Below, piece after piece: positions 1 to 7,875 of a stretch of 36,047 nt of DNA (position 1 is its first letter; each line of letters starts with the position of its first letter). The notes beneath the pieces were generated by a model. That model saw only the letters and a program-made list of their open reading frames with translations, was not told the origin of the DNA and did not search any database. Origin of the DNA: an uncultured bacterium (lineage in GTDB: Bacteria; Pseudomonadota; Gammaproteobacteria; Burkholderiales; Burkholderiaceae_E); contig CAIPNM010000514.1 in assembly GCA_903866395.1 (NCBI GenBank), positions 1 to 36,047 on the forward strand, in the 5' to 3' direction. A program made the translations under genes and the position numbers.

Positions 1-1
1 C

Positions 2-778
2 GCTTACGACTACCTCGCTCAGGCCGAAGCCGGCTATCTCGACATTACCGGCGAACCCGGCACACCGCCTTCGCGCATGGGTCTATCCATGATCGACTTC
101 ATGGGCGGGGTCACCGCGGCGTTTGCCCTCTCCTCGGCCCTGTTGGGCGCGTATCGAAGCGGCAAGGGATGCGATATCGACATCTCGCTCTACGACGTCG
201 CCATGCACCAGCTCACTTATCCGGCCACCTGGTACCTCAATGAGGGTCACGTCACCGAGCGCAAACCGCGCTCGGGGCATCCGTCGGTGGTGCCGTGCGA
301 GCTGATGCCCACCGCTGACGGCTGGGTGTTCGTCATGTGCATCACCGCCCGCTTCTGGACACTGCTCTGCGAGAGCATCGGCCAGCCCGCACTCGCCACG
401 GATCCGCGCTTCAAGGGTTTTGCCGAGCGGCGGGCCAACCGGCAGGCGCTGGTCGATATCCTCGACCCCATTTTCCGAACACACACCACCGCCCATTGGA
501 TGGGCTTGCTTGCTGGGACCGTACCGGCCGCGCCGGTGCTGACCCTGCCCCAGGCGCTCGACAATCCGTACCTTGCCGAAACCGAAGGCATCCTCACGGT
601 CGCGCATCCTTCACGACCAGAAGGGCTGCGAATGATCGCAAGCCCGATCCGTGTAGACGGCAAGCGCCCCGGCGCCACGCCCGGCCCAGCCTGCGGCGCC
701 GACACCGAAGCCGTGCTGGGCGAAATCGGTGTGAGCGCAGCCGAGATCGCCGATTTGCGCGGTAGCGGCGTTTGCTGA
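2..778 (+). CDS. CaiB/BaiF (family III) CoA-transferase, N-terminus cut by window edge
   Basis: This is the C-terminal part of a family III CoA-transferase, an enzyme that moves CoA between acyl-CoA and free acid through an aspartyl-CoA thioester. The reading frame is open from base 2, with no stop before the first in-window ATG at 77, so the gene starts outside the window. The segment SMIDFMGG has the form of the catalytic-Asp motif, with the Asp codon at 95-97. It is followed by the usual G-K-G-x-D-I-D-I-S-L-Y-D stretch near 160-200. About 258 codons are present of a usual 380-410. It lies 10 bases upstream of a second family member in the same direction. The two could form a heteromer or be separate enzymes; the substrate is unknown. 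Confidence 0.9.
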   Translation, partial: AYDYLAQAEAGYLDITGEPGTPPSRMGLSMIDFMGGVTAAFALSSALLGAYRSGKGCDIDISLYDVAMHQLTYPATWYLNEGHVTERKPRSGHPSVVPCELMPTADGWVFVMCITARFWTLLCESIGQPALATDPRFKGFAERRANRQALVDILDPIFRTHTTAHWMGLLAGTVPAAPVLTLPQALDNPYLAETEGILTVAHPSRPEGLRMIASPIRVDGKRPGATPGPACGADTEAVLGEIGVSAAEIADLRGSGVC

Positions 779-788
779 GCGAAACCCC

Positions 789-1925
789 ATGAAACTTGAA
801 GGCATTCGCGTACTCGATCTGTCCTTGTTCCTGCCCGGCCCCCATCTCACCACCATGATGGCCGACCACGGCGCCGAGATCATCAAGATCGAGCCGCCCG
901 GCGAGGGCGAGCCTGTGCGCCACGTGGGCTACCGAGCGGGCGGACACAGCGTCTGGTTTCGCAACATCGCGCGCGGCAAGCAGAGCATCGTGCTCGATCT
1001 CAAATCGACCGCAGGCCGCGAAGCGTTTCTCGCGCTCGCCGAACAGGCGGATGTGGTGGTCGAGGCCTTCCGCCCGGGTGTGGTCACCCGGCTGGGCGTT
1101 GACTATGACGCCGTCTCCGCGCGCAATCCGCGCATTGTCTACGCCTCCATTGCCGCCTTCGGCCAGAGCGGTCCGCTGAAAATGCGCCCGGCGCATGACA
1201 TCGGCATGGAAGCGCTTGCCGGCGTGCTGAGCCTCAACCTCGACCGAAGCGGTCGCCCGGTGCATCCGCACATGCCCATCGCCGATATCACAGGTTCCAT
1301 GATGGCGCTCACGGGCATCCTGATGGCGCTTCTTCGTCGCGAAAAAACCGGCCAGGGCGACTACGTCGATATCTCCATGCACGATGCCACGCTGTCCTGG
1401 CTTCCCAATGCCACCGGCAGTGTGTTTGCGGAGAACCGGCCGCCGGTGGTGCCCGAGGAGCGTTCCTGGGGCGGGCATTCGTTCTACAACATCTACGACA
1501 CCGCCGACGGCAGGCAGATCGTGCTGTGCGCGGTTGAGCACAAGTTCGTCAACAACCTGCTCACCGCGGTCGGGCGTGCCGACCTGATTCCAATCGCCAA
1601 CCAGCCGCCAGGCCCCGCCCATGCGCCGGTCAAGGCAGCCCTCACCGACATCTTCCGCAGCCGCACGCGTGATGAATGGGAGCGCTGGATGCAAGATCAT
1701 GATGTCTGTCTCGCGCCGGTGTTAGACCTTCATGAGGCCTTCCACCACCCACAGGCCGCCGCGCGCGAGATGCTGGTGCGCGATACCGACGGCAATCTTC
1801 ACATCGGTAACCCGATCAAGTTTCGTCACGAACCCGCGCGCCTGAACACCCGGCTGCCCGCGCTGGGCGAGCACACCGATGCTGTGTTGGCCCGCCTCGC
1901 CCCCGGGCATCGCGCGCGCGACTGA
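789..1925 (+). CDS. CaiB/BaiF (family III) CoA-transferase
   Basis: Complete 378-residue family III CoA-transferase, a normal length. It begins MKLEGIRVLDLSLFLPGP, the typical N-terminal strand and CoA-binding segment. It has the A-D-H-G-A-E-I-I-K-I-E-P motif near residues 25-36 and a candidate catalytic Asp166 in IADITGS. The ATG at 789 is ten bases after the previous stop and fits the family N-terminus exactly. It sits between another CaiB-like gene and an MmgE/PrpD gene, suggesting a catabolic operon acting on an acyl-CoA. The family is certain; donor and acceptor acids cannot be predicted. Confidence 0.93.
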   Translation: MKLEGIRVLDLSLFLPGPHLTTMMADHGAEIIKIEPPGEGEPVRHVGYRAGGHSVWFRNIARGKQSIVLDLKSTAGREAFLALAEQADVVVEAFRPGVVTRLGVDYDAVSARNPRIVYASIAAFGQSGPLKMRPAHDIGMEALAGVLSLNLDRSGRPVHPHMPIADITGSMMALTGILMALLRREKTGQGDYVDISMHDATLSWLPNATGSVFAENRPPVVPEERSWGGHSFYNIYDTADGRQIVLCAVEHKFVNNLLTAVGRADLIPIANQPPGPAHAPVKAALTDIFRSRTRDEWERWMQDHDVCLAPVLDLHEAFHHPQAAAREMLVRDTDGNLHIGNPIKFRHEPARLNTRLPALGEHTDAVLARLAPGHRARD

Positions 1926-1952
1926 TCGCTCAACCGAGGTCACTCACCACCG

Positions 1953-3299
1953 ATGCTGGCGCCCGATCCTGCTCCGCCCACCGAGACGCTGGCCCGCATC
2001 CTGGCCAGGCCCGTCTCAGCCGCCGACCGCGAACGCGCTGCGCTGCATGTGCTCGACTGGGTGGGGTGCGCTGCGGCCGGTGCGCTCACCCCGCCCGGAG
2101 TCGCACTGCGCAGTTGGGCCCGCACGCTGGGCGCGGGTCCTTGCCGAACGATCGGCGCACTGTCACTTGACCCGCGTGATGCTGCGCTGGTCAACGGCGC
2201 AGTCGGCAATATTCTCGAGATGGACGATTTTCACCGTGCGGCCATCGTCCATCCCGGGCCTGTCGTGGTACCCGCTGCGCTCGCCCAGGCGCAGGCGTTG
2301 GGCGCAGGCGCTGAGGCCATGCTCGATGCAGTGGTGCGAGGGATGGAGGCCATGATCCGCGTGGGTCGTAGCGTGGGCCCGGCCCACTACCGGCACTTCC
2401 ACACCACCGCCACCTGCGGGGTGTTCGGGGCCGCAGCGGCGGCGGGTTCGCTCCTCGCGCTCAACCCTACGCAGCTCCTCGACGCGCTAGGCAATGCCGG
2501 CACCCAGGCCGCAGGGCTCTGGCAGTGCCGACTTGAAGACACCATGAGCAAGCAGCTCCACAACGGCCGCGCCGCACAGTCGGGGCTGCTTGCGGCCCAG
2601 CTTGCCGCCCACGGGTTCACCGGCGCTCATCGAATCTTCGAGGGGCCGCTTGGGTTCTGGGCAGGCCTCTGCCCGGACGCCCGACGCCACGAACTGACCG
2701 CTGATCCGGACGGGGCCTGGCAAATTCACGACTGCAGCTTCAAGCCCTGGCCTGCCTGCCGGCACACGCATCCGCTGATCGACGCCGCGCTCGCGCTGAA
2801 GGATCGCGTCGACATCAACCGTATCGAGCGCCTTCGCGCAGTCGGCTATCGCGACGCGATTGGCTTCTGCGATCACGCCACACCCACCACCCCAGTCGAG
2901 GCTAAATTCAGCCTTCAGCATGCCGCGGCGGTGGTCCTGCTACGCGGCCGCCCAGCACTCGCCGACTTCGACATGGGGGCAGTACGCGATCCCGATGTCA
3001 CCGCGCTTCGGGCGCGTGTTTTGCTCGTCGAAGACCCGGCACTCACCGCCCGCTATCCGCAGCACTTCGGCGCGTCGCTCGAGATTGAGCTCGACGACGG
3101 CAGCCTTGTGGTTGAACATCGCGCCGATGCTTTGGGCGACACCGAATGCCCACTCACCACCGATGCGCTCCTCGACAAGGCGCGCATGCTGATGGACGCC
3201 TCCGGTTATTCCGAATCGAAAATTTCCCGCGTGATCGACGCCTGCCTTGCGCTCGCCCATGGCGGTCCGCTGGCCGCGGTCACTTCCGAACTGCAGTAG
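1953..3299 (+). CDS. MmgE/PrpD family protein
   Basis: A 448-residue member of the MmgE/PrpD family, which includes 2-methylcitrate dehydratase, cis-aconitate decarboxylase and many uncharacterised dehydratases or isomerases. Family marks are the early H-V-L-D-W-V-G-C-A-A-A-G segment, the LVNGAVGNILEMDDFHR block near residues 75-90 and the conserved H-P-G-P-V-V-V-P-A-A-L run. Length is normal. It follows the CoA-transferase by 27 bases and precedes the PaaK-like ligase by 20, so it is probably cotranscribed. There is no methylcitrate synthase or prpB nearby, so a housekeeping PrpD role is unlikely. I infer hydration/dehydration of an operon intermediate; the substrate is unknown. Confidence 0.88.
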   Translation: MLAPDPAPPTETLARILARPVSAADRERAALHVLDWVGCAAAGALTPPGVALRSWARTLGAGPCRTIGALSLDPRDAALVNGAVGNILEMDDFHRAAIVHPGPVVVPAALAQAQALGAGAEAMLDAVVRGMEAMIRVGRSVGPAHYRHFHTTATCGVFGAAAAAGSLLALNPTQLLDALGNAGTQAAGLWQCRLEDTMSKQLHNGRAAQSGLLAAQLAAHGFTGAHRIFEGPLGFWAGLCPDARRHELTADPDGAWQIHDCSFKPWPACRHTHPLIDAALALKDRVDINRIERLRAVGYRDAIGFCDHATPTTPVEAKFSLQHAAAVVLLRGRPALADFDMGAVRDPDVTALRARVLLVEDPALTARYPQHFGASLEIELDDGSLVVEHRADALGDTECPLTTDALLDKARMLMDASGYSESKISRVIDACLALAHGGPLAAVTSELQ

Positions 3300-3319
3300 T
3301 TACCAGGGCCTCACCCAAC

Positions 3320-4708
3320 ATGCTCAATTACTTCGACGCCGCGGACATTCCCGGCATCCGTCGCGACTACCCGATGGGCTCGGCTTTTCTCGAACGGTTT
3401 CGCGGCATGAGCCGCGACGAACTGCGCGCCACCCAGGAAGCGCGTTTTTCGCGGGTGCTCGAATTCGCTTGGAAAGTGCCGTTTTACCAGCGCCTCTGGG
3501 GCGCACAGGGCATCACACCGGGCGATATCCGCGGGCTGGATGATCTTGCAAAACTGCCCACCTACTCGAAGTCTGACCTGATGGAATCGGTCGAGCGTTG
3601 TCCACCGCTCGGCGATTTCGACGGGCAGGCAGTGCACCCCGAGTGGGCGCGCCCGCAGATCATCATTCAGACCACCAGTGGCACCACAGGTCGCCCGCAG
3701 CCGCTGCTCTATGGCCCGAAGAGCCGGGAACTTCAGAACGCGCTCCTCGCGCGCGTCTATCTGCTGCAGGGCATGTCAAGCAGTGACGTGGTGCATTCAG
3801 TCTACGGTTTCGGCATGGTCAACGGTGGCCACTACATTCGCGAAACCGTTTCACACTGGATCGGCGCGCGGCTCCTGAGCGCTGGCACCGGTGTGGAAAC
3901 CCGCTCGGCGCAACAGGCTGCGCTGATGCGCGACTTTGGCGCCACCGTGCTGGTGGGCTTTGGTGATTTTTTGCGCAGACTCGCCGAAGTGGCACGCGAG
4001 AACGGCATCGAACCCGGACGCGACATCCGGCTTCGCATGATCACCGGGCATTTAGGTCCCGAGGGCCGCGACCCGATCAGCTCGGTCTGGGGGGGCTGCC
4101 CGGTCTATGACTGGTATGGGGTCGGTGACACGGGTCTGATCGCGGGCGAAGGTCCCGACATGGACGGCATGTATGTCATGGAAGATGCGCAGTACCTGGA
4201 GCTGATTGACAGCGACAGCGGTGCACCGGTCGCCGCTGGCGAGCGCGGCGACATGGTCTGCACCTGCCTCTATAAAGACGACATCTTTCCCATCATCCGA
4301 TTCAACACCCATGATGTCACCGAAGAGCTGAGCGGCACCTCATCCATCGGCCTACCGTTTCGCCGCATCCTGGGCTTCCGTGGCCGCAGCGACAACATGG
4401 TGAAGCTGCGCGGCATCAACGTCTATCCCACCGCGATCGGCGCGTTGCTCACCGCCGAGCGGACCGACTACGCGGGCGAGTTTCTCTGCGAGGTCTCGCG
4501 CGAAGGTAATCGCGATGAGATGACGGTATTCGCAGAAGTAAAGGGCCTGATCAACGACACCCTGCGCGCCGACTATGAAGCGCTCCTTCGGGCACGGCTG
4601 GGCGTCGATATGAAAGTCCAGCTCTGCGCGCCGAGCTCGCTCGCCGAGCGCACTGGCGTTGAGTCGCGACAAAAGCCGGTCCGTCTGTTCGATCTGCGCA
4701 AAAGCTGA
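3320..4708 (+). CDS. PaaK-like (phenylacetate-CoA ligase family) adenylate-forming enzyme
   Basis: A 462-residue adenylate-forming CoA ligase of the PaaK group. It has the N-terminal F-Y-Q-R-L-W block (55-60) followed by L-x-x-L-P-x-x-x-K-x-D-L (77-87), both typical of PaaK. The ATP loop TTSGTTGRPQ is at 118-127, Y-G-V-G-D-T-G at 266-272 and the hinge-region motif GRSDNMVKLRGINVYP at 355-370. A candidate A10 lysine lies in RQKPVRLFD near the C-terminus. The frame stays open upstream to 3146, inside the PrpD gene, but the first start giving a family-like N-terminus outside that gene is ATG 3320. It would make acyl- or aryl-CoA plus AMP and PPi from a free acid; the acid is unknown. Confidence 0.9.
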   Translation: MLNYFDAADIPGIRRDYPMGSAFLERFRGMSRDELRATQEARFSRVLEFAWKVPFYQRLWGAQGITPGDIRGLDDLAKLPTYSKSDLMESVERCPPLGDFDGQAVHPEWARPQIIIQTTSGTTGRPQPLLYGPKSRELQNALLARVYLLQGMSSSDVVHSVYGFGMVNGGHYIRETVSHWIGARLLSAGTGVETRSAQQAALMRDFGATVLVGFGDFLRRLAEVARENGIEPGRDIRLRMITGHLGPEGRDPISSVWGGCPVYDWYGVGDTGLIAGEGPDMDGMYVMEDAQYLELIDSDSGAPVAAGERGDMVCTCLYKDDIFPIIRFNTHDVTEELSGTSSIGLPFRRILGFRGRSDNMVKLRGINVYPTAIGALLTAERTDYAGEFLCEVSREGNRDEMTVFAEVKGLINDTLRADYEALLRARLGVDMKVQLCAPSSLAERTGVESRQKPVRLFDLRKS

Positions 4709-4722
4709 GCCGGGATTGCCGC

Positions 4723-6081
4723 ATGGATGCTCTCGATTCCCTCTCGGTTGCTGCGCTCGGCCGCGCCTATCGCGCCGGCACGCTCGATCCGGTCGTGGTC
4801 ACCGAAACACTGCTCGCACAAGTTGATCGCCGCAACCCGGCGCTCCACGCATTCATCACCGTTTCCCATGCCCGTGCGCGCGCCGATGCTCAGGCCAGCC
4901 GCGAGCGCTTTCAGGCCGGGCGTCCGCTTGGGCCCCTGGACGGCATTCCGATTGCCATCAAGGACAACGTCGATGTGGCGGGTCTTGCCTGCACAGCAGG
5001 CAGCGCCGCGCTTCGTGATCGCATCCCGGCACACGATGCGCCCGCCGCAGCGCGTCTGCGGGCCGCCGGTTCAGTGCTCCTGGGCAAGCTCAATATGCAC
5101 GAAGGTGCGTTGGGCGCCACCACCGATAACGAAGCGTTTGGTCGCTGCATCAATCCCCTCCATGCCGGCCACACCCCGGGTGGTTCGAGCGGCGGATCCG
5201 GCGCGGCGGTGGCGGCTGGGCTCTGCAGTGCCGCAGTGGGTAGCGACACCATGGGGTCGATCCGGATCCCGGCCGCGTATTGCGGTGTGTTCGGTTACAA
5301 GCCTGGTAACGATACGGTCCCGGCAACGGGCATCGTGCCGCTCTGCCACACGCTCGATGTCGCCGGCCCGCTCGCCACCACTGCAGCTGACTGCGCGGTG
5401 ATGGCGGCTGTCATGATGGGGCTCGGTGATGCAGCAGAGTCTGCACCCGCGACTGACTGGCAGGGTCTTGCGATCGGCGTACCTGTGCAACTCGATCAGG
5501 TCACACTCGCGCCCGAAGTCGCGGAGGGCTTCCGCCGCTTTCTAGCCGAGATGAAACGGCGAGGCGCCCGCGTCGTTCCCATCGATCTCGCACATTGGGA
5601 CCCCACCCGAGCACGACGCGCTGGCCTTCTGGCCAGTGAAGCCGACGCGCTCGCCTGGTGGCGGGCTGAAATCGGCCATGACCTGCCTGGTGTATCCGAC
5701 ACGTTTGGCGCCATGCTGCGCTATGCCGAGCGCGCGGGTCACGACAAAATTGATGCCGCGAGGCAGGTGCTTCATGAACTGCGCGGTCAGGCAGTGGCTG
5801 CTTTCAAAGGCGTCGATCTCATTGCACTGCCTACGGCGCCGCAGGCAAGTTTTGCGCACGACACGCCAGTGCCAATCAACCAGGCCGACCTCACCGCGCT
5901 GGCCAACTTCTATGCCTGCGGGGCGTGGGCCATTCCCATCGCGGCCCATCACCGCGCCGTATCGGTACAGCTGATGGCAGCCCCCGGTCGCGATCGCTGG
6001 CTGCTATCGTTCGCGTCCGCCCTGGATGCGCTCGCACCGCGCTCGCACGATTTCGCTCACGCACTCGATCTCGGCAACTGA
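4723..6081 (+). CDS. Amidase (amidase signature family)
   Basis: A 452-residue amidase-signature hydrolase. The catalytic triad is complete: Lys80 in PIAIKDNVDVAG, cis-Ser155 in GGSSGGSG and nucleophile Ser179 in SDTMGSIRIP. The 24-residue spacing between the two serines is the standard one. The enzyme hydrolyses a carboxamide to acid and ammonia (or amine), with no cofactor, probably in the cytoplasm because no signal peptide is seen. It starts 14 bases after the PaaK-like gene. Together they could turn an amide into an acid and then a CoA thioester, which is inference. A GatA role in tRNA amidation is unlikely because gatB and gatC are absent. Confidence 0.92.
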   Translation: MDALDSLSVAALGRAYRAGTLDPVVVTETLLAQVDRRNPALHAFITVSHARARADAQASRERFQAGRPLGPLDGIPIAIKDNVDVAGLACTAGSAALRDRIPAHDAPAAARLRAAGSVLLGKLNMHEGALGATTDNEAFGRCINPLHAGHTPGGSSGGSGAAVAAGLCSAAVGSDTMGSIRIPAAYCGVFGYKPGNDTVPATGIVPLCHTLDVAGPLATTAADCAVMAAVMMGLGDAAESAPATDWQGLAIGVPVQLDQVTLAPEVAEGFRRFLAEMKRRGARVVPIDLAHWDPTRARRAGLLASEADALAWWRAEIGHDLPGVSDTFGAMLRYAERAGHDKIDAARQVLHELRGQAVAAFKGVDLIALPTAPQASFAHDTPVPINQADLTALANFYACGAWAIPIAAHHRAVSVQLMAAPGRDRWLLSFASALDALAPRSHDFAHALDLGN

Positions 6082-6137
6082 GGCGAGACAGGGCAGTCAG
6101 CCCGCACGATGTTCCAGACTTTACGGAGATGATCACG

Positions 6138-6797
6138 ATGAGTTCCAGCCCGCCCTCCATCACGCCTACGGCTTCCACTCGCGCAGTGATCGACCCCGCG
6201 CAGTGGTTCAGTACGCTCGCCGAAGCCACTGCGGCCGCCGCCAGCGCCTCGGATCCCGAGGCCATGGTCCGCGCCCTGATCGCGCCCACCCTCGCGATCG
6301 CAGGCGATCGCGACGCCTGGACACGTCCCGGCAGCCTGAAGGCGGGCGAAAAGCAGTTCTATGTCGGCGGCTGCTTTGTCGTGACCCCCGATGAGGCCTG
6401 GCACATGCTGGTGGGCAACGTCGGCTTTCCGCCCGAGCAGCGGCGCCTGATGATCCCGATCGATGGCGGTCACCCCGCTCATGTTCGCGACACGCGCGCA
6501 CCACTGCTGCTTGCCAACACTGACGAGCACGGGGATTTCAAACAGTACCTGAAGACCTCGCGTATGGGCTCATCCATCTACGCGCCCATGTTGTGCGGAG
6601 GACGCTTCATCGGTCAGCTGATCATGGCCTCGCAAGCACGCAACACTTTCTCGCAGCAGGACCTCGACATGCTGCGGGTGCTCGCCACGCAGGCCGCCTC
6701 GCTCTGGATCGCGATGAATGGTCCCGAATGGCTAGGGCGCAACTACCCCCCGGCCGACGCGTTCAAAGTCACCCAGGAGGGGGTTGACGCTCGATAA
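6138..6797 (+). CDS. GAF domain-containing protein
   Basis: A 219-residue cytoplasmic protein with one GAF-like domain at about residues 70-195. It includes G-G-H-P-A-H-V-R-D-T-R-A-P-L-L-L-A-N, then S-S-I-Y-A-P-M and F-I-G-Q-L-I-M-A-S-Q-A, and ends with the D-L-D-M-L-R-V-L-A-T-Q-A-A helix common in GAF sensors. Upstream in-frame ATGs exist, but GGAG at 6125-6128 abuts ATG 6129 and is nine bases from ATG 6138, so 6138 is preferred. No output domain (HTH, kinase, GGDEF) is present. It is last in the 2-6797 gene run, and I infer a small-molecule or redox sensor, or an accessory protein. Function is not assigned. Confidence 0.8.
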   Translation: MSSSPPSITPTASTRAVIDPAQWFSTLAEATAAAASASDPEAMVRALIAPTLAIAGDRDAWTRPGSLKAGEKQFYVGGCFVVTPDEAWHMLVGNVGFPPEQRRLMIPIDGGHPAHVRDTRAPLLLANTDEHGDFKQYLKTSRMGSSIYAPMLCGGRFIGQLIMASQARNTFSQQDLDMLRVLATQAASLWIAMNGPEWLGRNYPPADAFKVTQEGVDAR

Positions 6798-6829
6798 GCG
6801 GGCAGGCGGTCTCACCCGTCTGGCACGCG

Positions 6830-6846
6830 GGCGCCCTTCGGGCGCC
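6830..6846. terminator. Hairpin between converging genes
   Basis: GGCGCCC-TTC-GGGCGCC forms a perfect 7-bp GC-only stem with a 3-base loop. It lies in the 54-base gap between the GAF gene (plus) and the deacetylase-family gene (minus), which end towards each other. No strong T-tract follows on either strand, so it is a candidate bidirectional terminator only. Confidence 0.45.
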
Positions 6847-6851
6847 ACGCA

Positions 6852-7724
6852 TCATTCAACCGGATTCAGCTTTGCGAAATGCCGCGCGATCGCGAGACGG
6901 CTGGTCACCCACACGTCGCCGCGGCTCTTCACATGCTGCATGAATCGCTCAAGCGCACCAATGCGTCCCGGGCGACCGATGATCCGCAGATGAAGACCCA
7001 GATTCATGATGCCGGGGCGGTCACGTCCCTCGCTGTAGAGCTGCTCGAAAGTATCCACCGCATAGTCAAGCCACAGCTGCGGCGTGTAGCCGGGTGCGAG
7101 CCAGAACTTCATGTCGTTGGTGTCGAGCGCGTAAGGCACGATCACGATGCCACGGCGCTTGCCGTCTGAGGTCTCGACAAACTCCCAGCGTGGGCGATCG
7201 TCCGAGTAATCGTCCATGTGGTATTCGTAGCCGGCCTCGACTAGCAGACGCCGCGTGTTGTCGGTGAGCAGGTAGCGGGACAGCCAACCGTAGGGCCTGC
7301 GCCCGGTTGTGCGCTCGATGCTGTCGGTGGCAGCGCGAATGAATTCGCGCTCCCGGTCTTCCTTGTACGAAAACTGATGGACCCAGCGGTGACCGTGGCT
7401 GCATACCTCATGACCTGCGGCGGCCACCGCACGAGCGAGCTCGGGTGCCTTCTCAAGCGCCACGGCGGCAGCGGTGAAGGTGCATTCAAACCCGAACCGA
7501 TCGAGGAGCCTCATCACGCGCGGCGCACCGGCCCGAATGCCATAGAGATAATTGCTTTCGTTACCGTAGTTGCGGATCGGGATCTTGAGCGCAACGCCCA
7601 GTTCATCCACCGGTTCAGGCGCTTTGTCACCGGAAGCAATGCTCTGCTCCGAGCCCTCCTCAACATTGACGACAAACGACATCGCCAGACGCTCGTCGCG
7701 CGGCAGTGTGAAACGATCACTCAT
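6852..7724 (-). CDS. Polysaccharide deacetylase-family hydrolase, PuuE allantoinase-like
   Basis: A 290-residue NodB-fold hydrolase. The N-terminal FVVNVEEGSEQSI (residues 17-29) and EVCSHGHRWVHQ (106-117) resemble the PuuE cofactor-independent allantoinase group more than chitin deacetylases. The usual T-F-D-D metal motif is replaced by V-N-V-E-E-G. His110 and His112 are candidate active-site residues. GAGGAGG lies six bases before ATG 7724, so the much longer upstream reading frame is not used. There is no signal peptide, so it is cytoplasmic. It likely acts on a ureide, cyclic amide or N-acyl bond. No allantoate, ureidoglycolate or urate gene is visible, so allantoin itself is uncertain. 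Confidence 0.85.
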   Translation of the reverse strand: MSDRFTLPRDERLAMSFVVNVEEGSEQSIASGDKAPEPVDELGVALKIPIRNYGNESNYLYGIRAGAPRVMRLLDRFGFECTFTAAAVALEKAPELARAVAAAGHEVCSHGHRWVHQFSYKEDREREFIRAATDSIERTTGRRPYGWLSRYLLTDNTRRLLVEAGYEYHMDDYSDDRPRWEFVETSDGKRRGIVIVPYALDTNDMKFWLAPGYTPQLWLDYAVDTFEQLYSEGRDRPGIMNLGLHLRIIGRPGRIGALERFMQHVKSRGDVWVTSRLAIARHFAKLNPVE

Positions 7725-7824
7725 CGATAGCCTCCTCAGGCAGCGGCATGCTTGAACGCCCGGCACCTTAGGGGGGAGGCGCCCACGCGTCAAGCGCTGC
7801 TGGCACGCCCACCGCCCAACGCTC

Positions 7825-7852
7825 CGTCTGCAGAGCGCTCCTTCGGCAGACG
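7825..7852 (-). terminator. Weak hairpin downstream of the MATE gene
   Basis: CGTCTGC (7825-7831) and GCAGACG (7846-7852) are perfectly complementary around a 14-base loop that contains the small palindrome GAGCGCTC. It lies 24 bases beyond the MATE stop codon and about 100 bases before the deacetylase start, so it could end or attenuate MATE transcription. No T-run follows. The rest of 7725-7875 shows nothing clear. Confidence 0.3.
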
Positions 7853-7875
7853 TCCCCCAGCGCGGTGAGTCTGCC

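Noticed and set aside
594..1700. 368-codon minus-strand open frame
   Set aside because: It is antisense to the two CoA-transferase genes, which have clear family motifs. Its protein is low-complexity H/R/G-rich with no recognisable domain, as expected for a shadow frame in GC-rich DNA.
3146..3319. N-terminal extension of the PaaK-like ligase
   Set aside because: The extension overlaps the PrpD coding region in another frame and has no family similarity; ATG 3320 gives the standard N-terminus.
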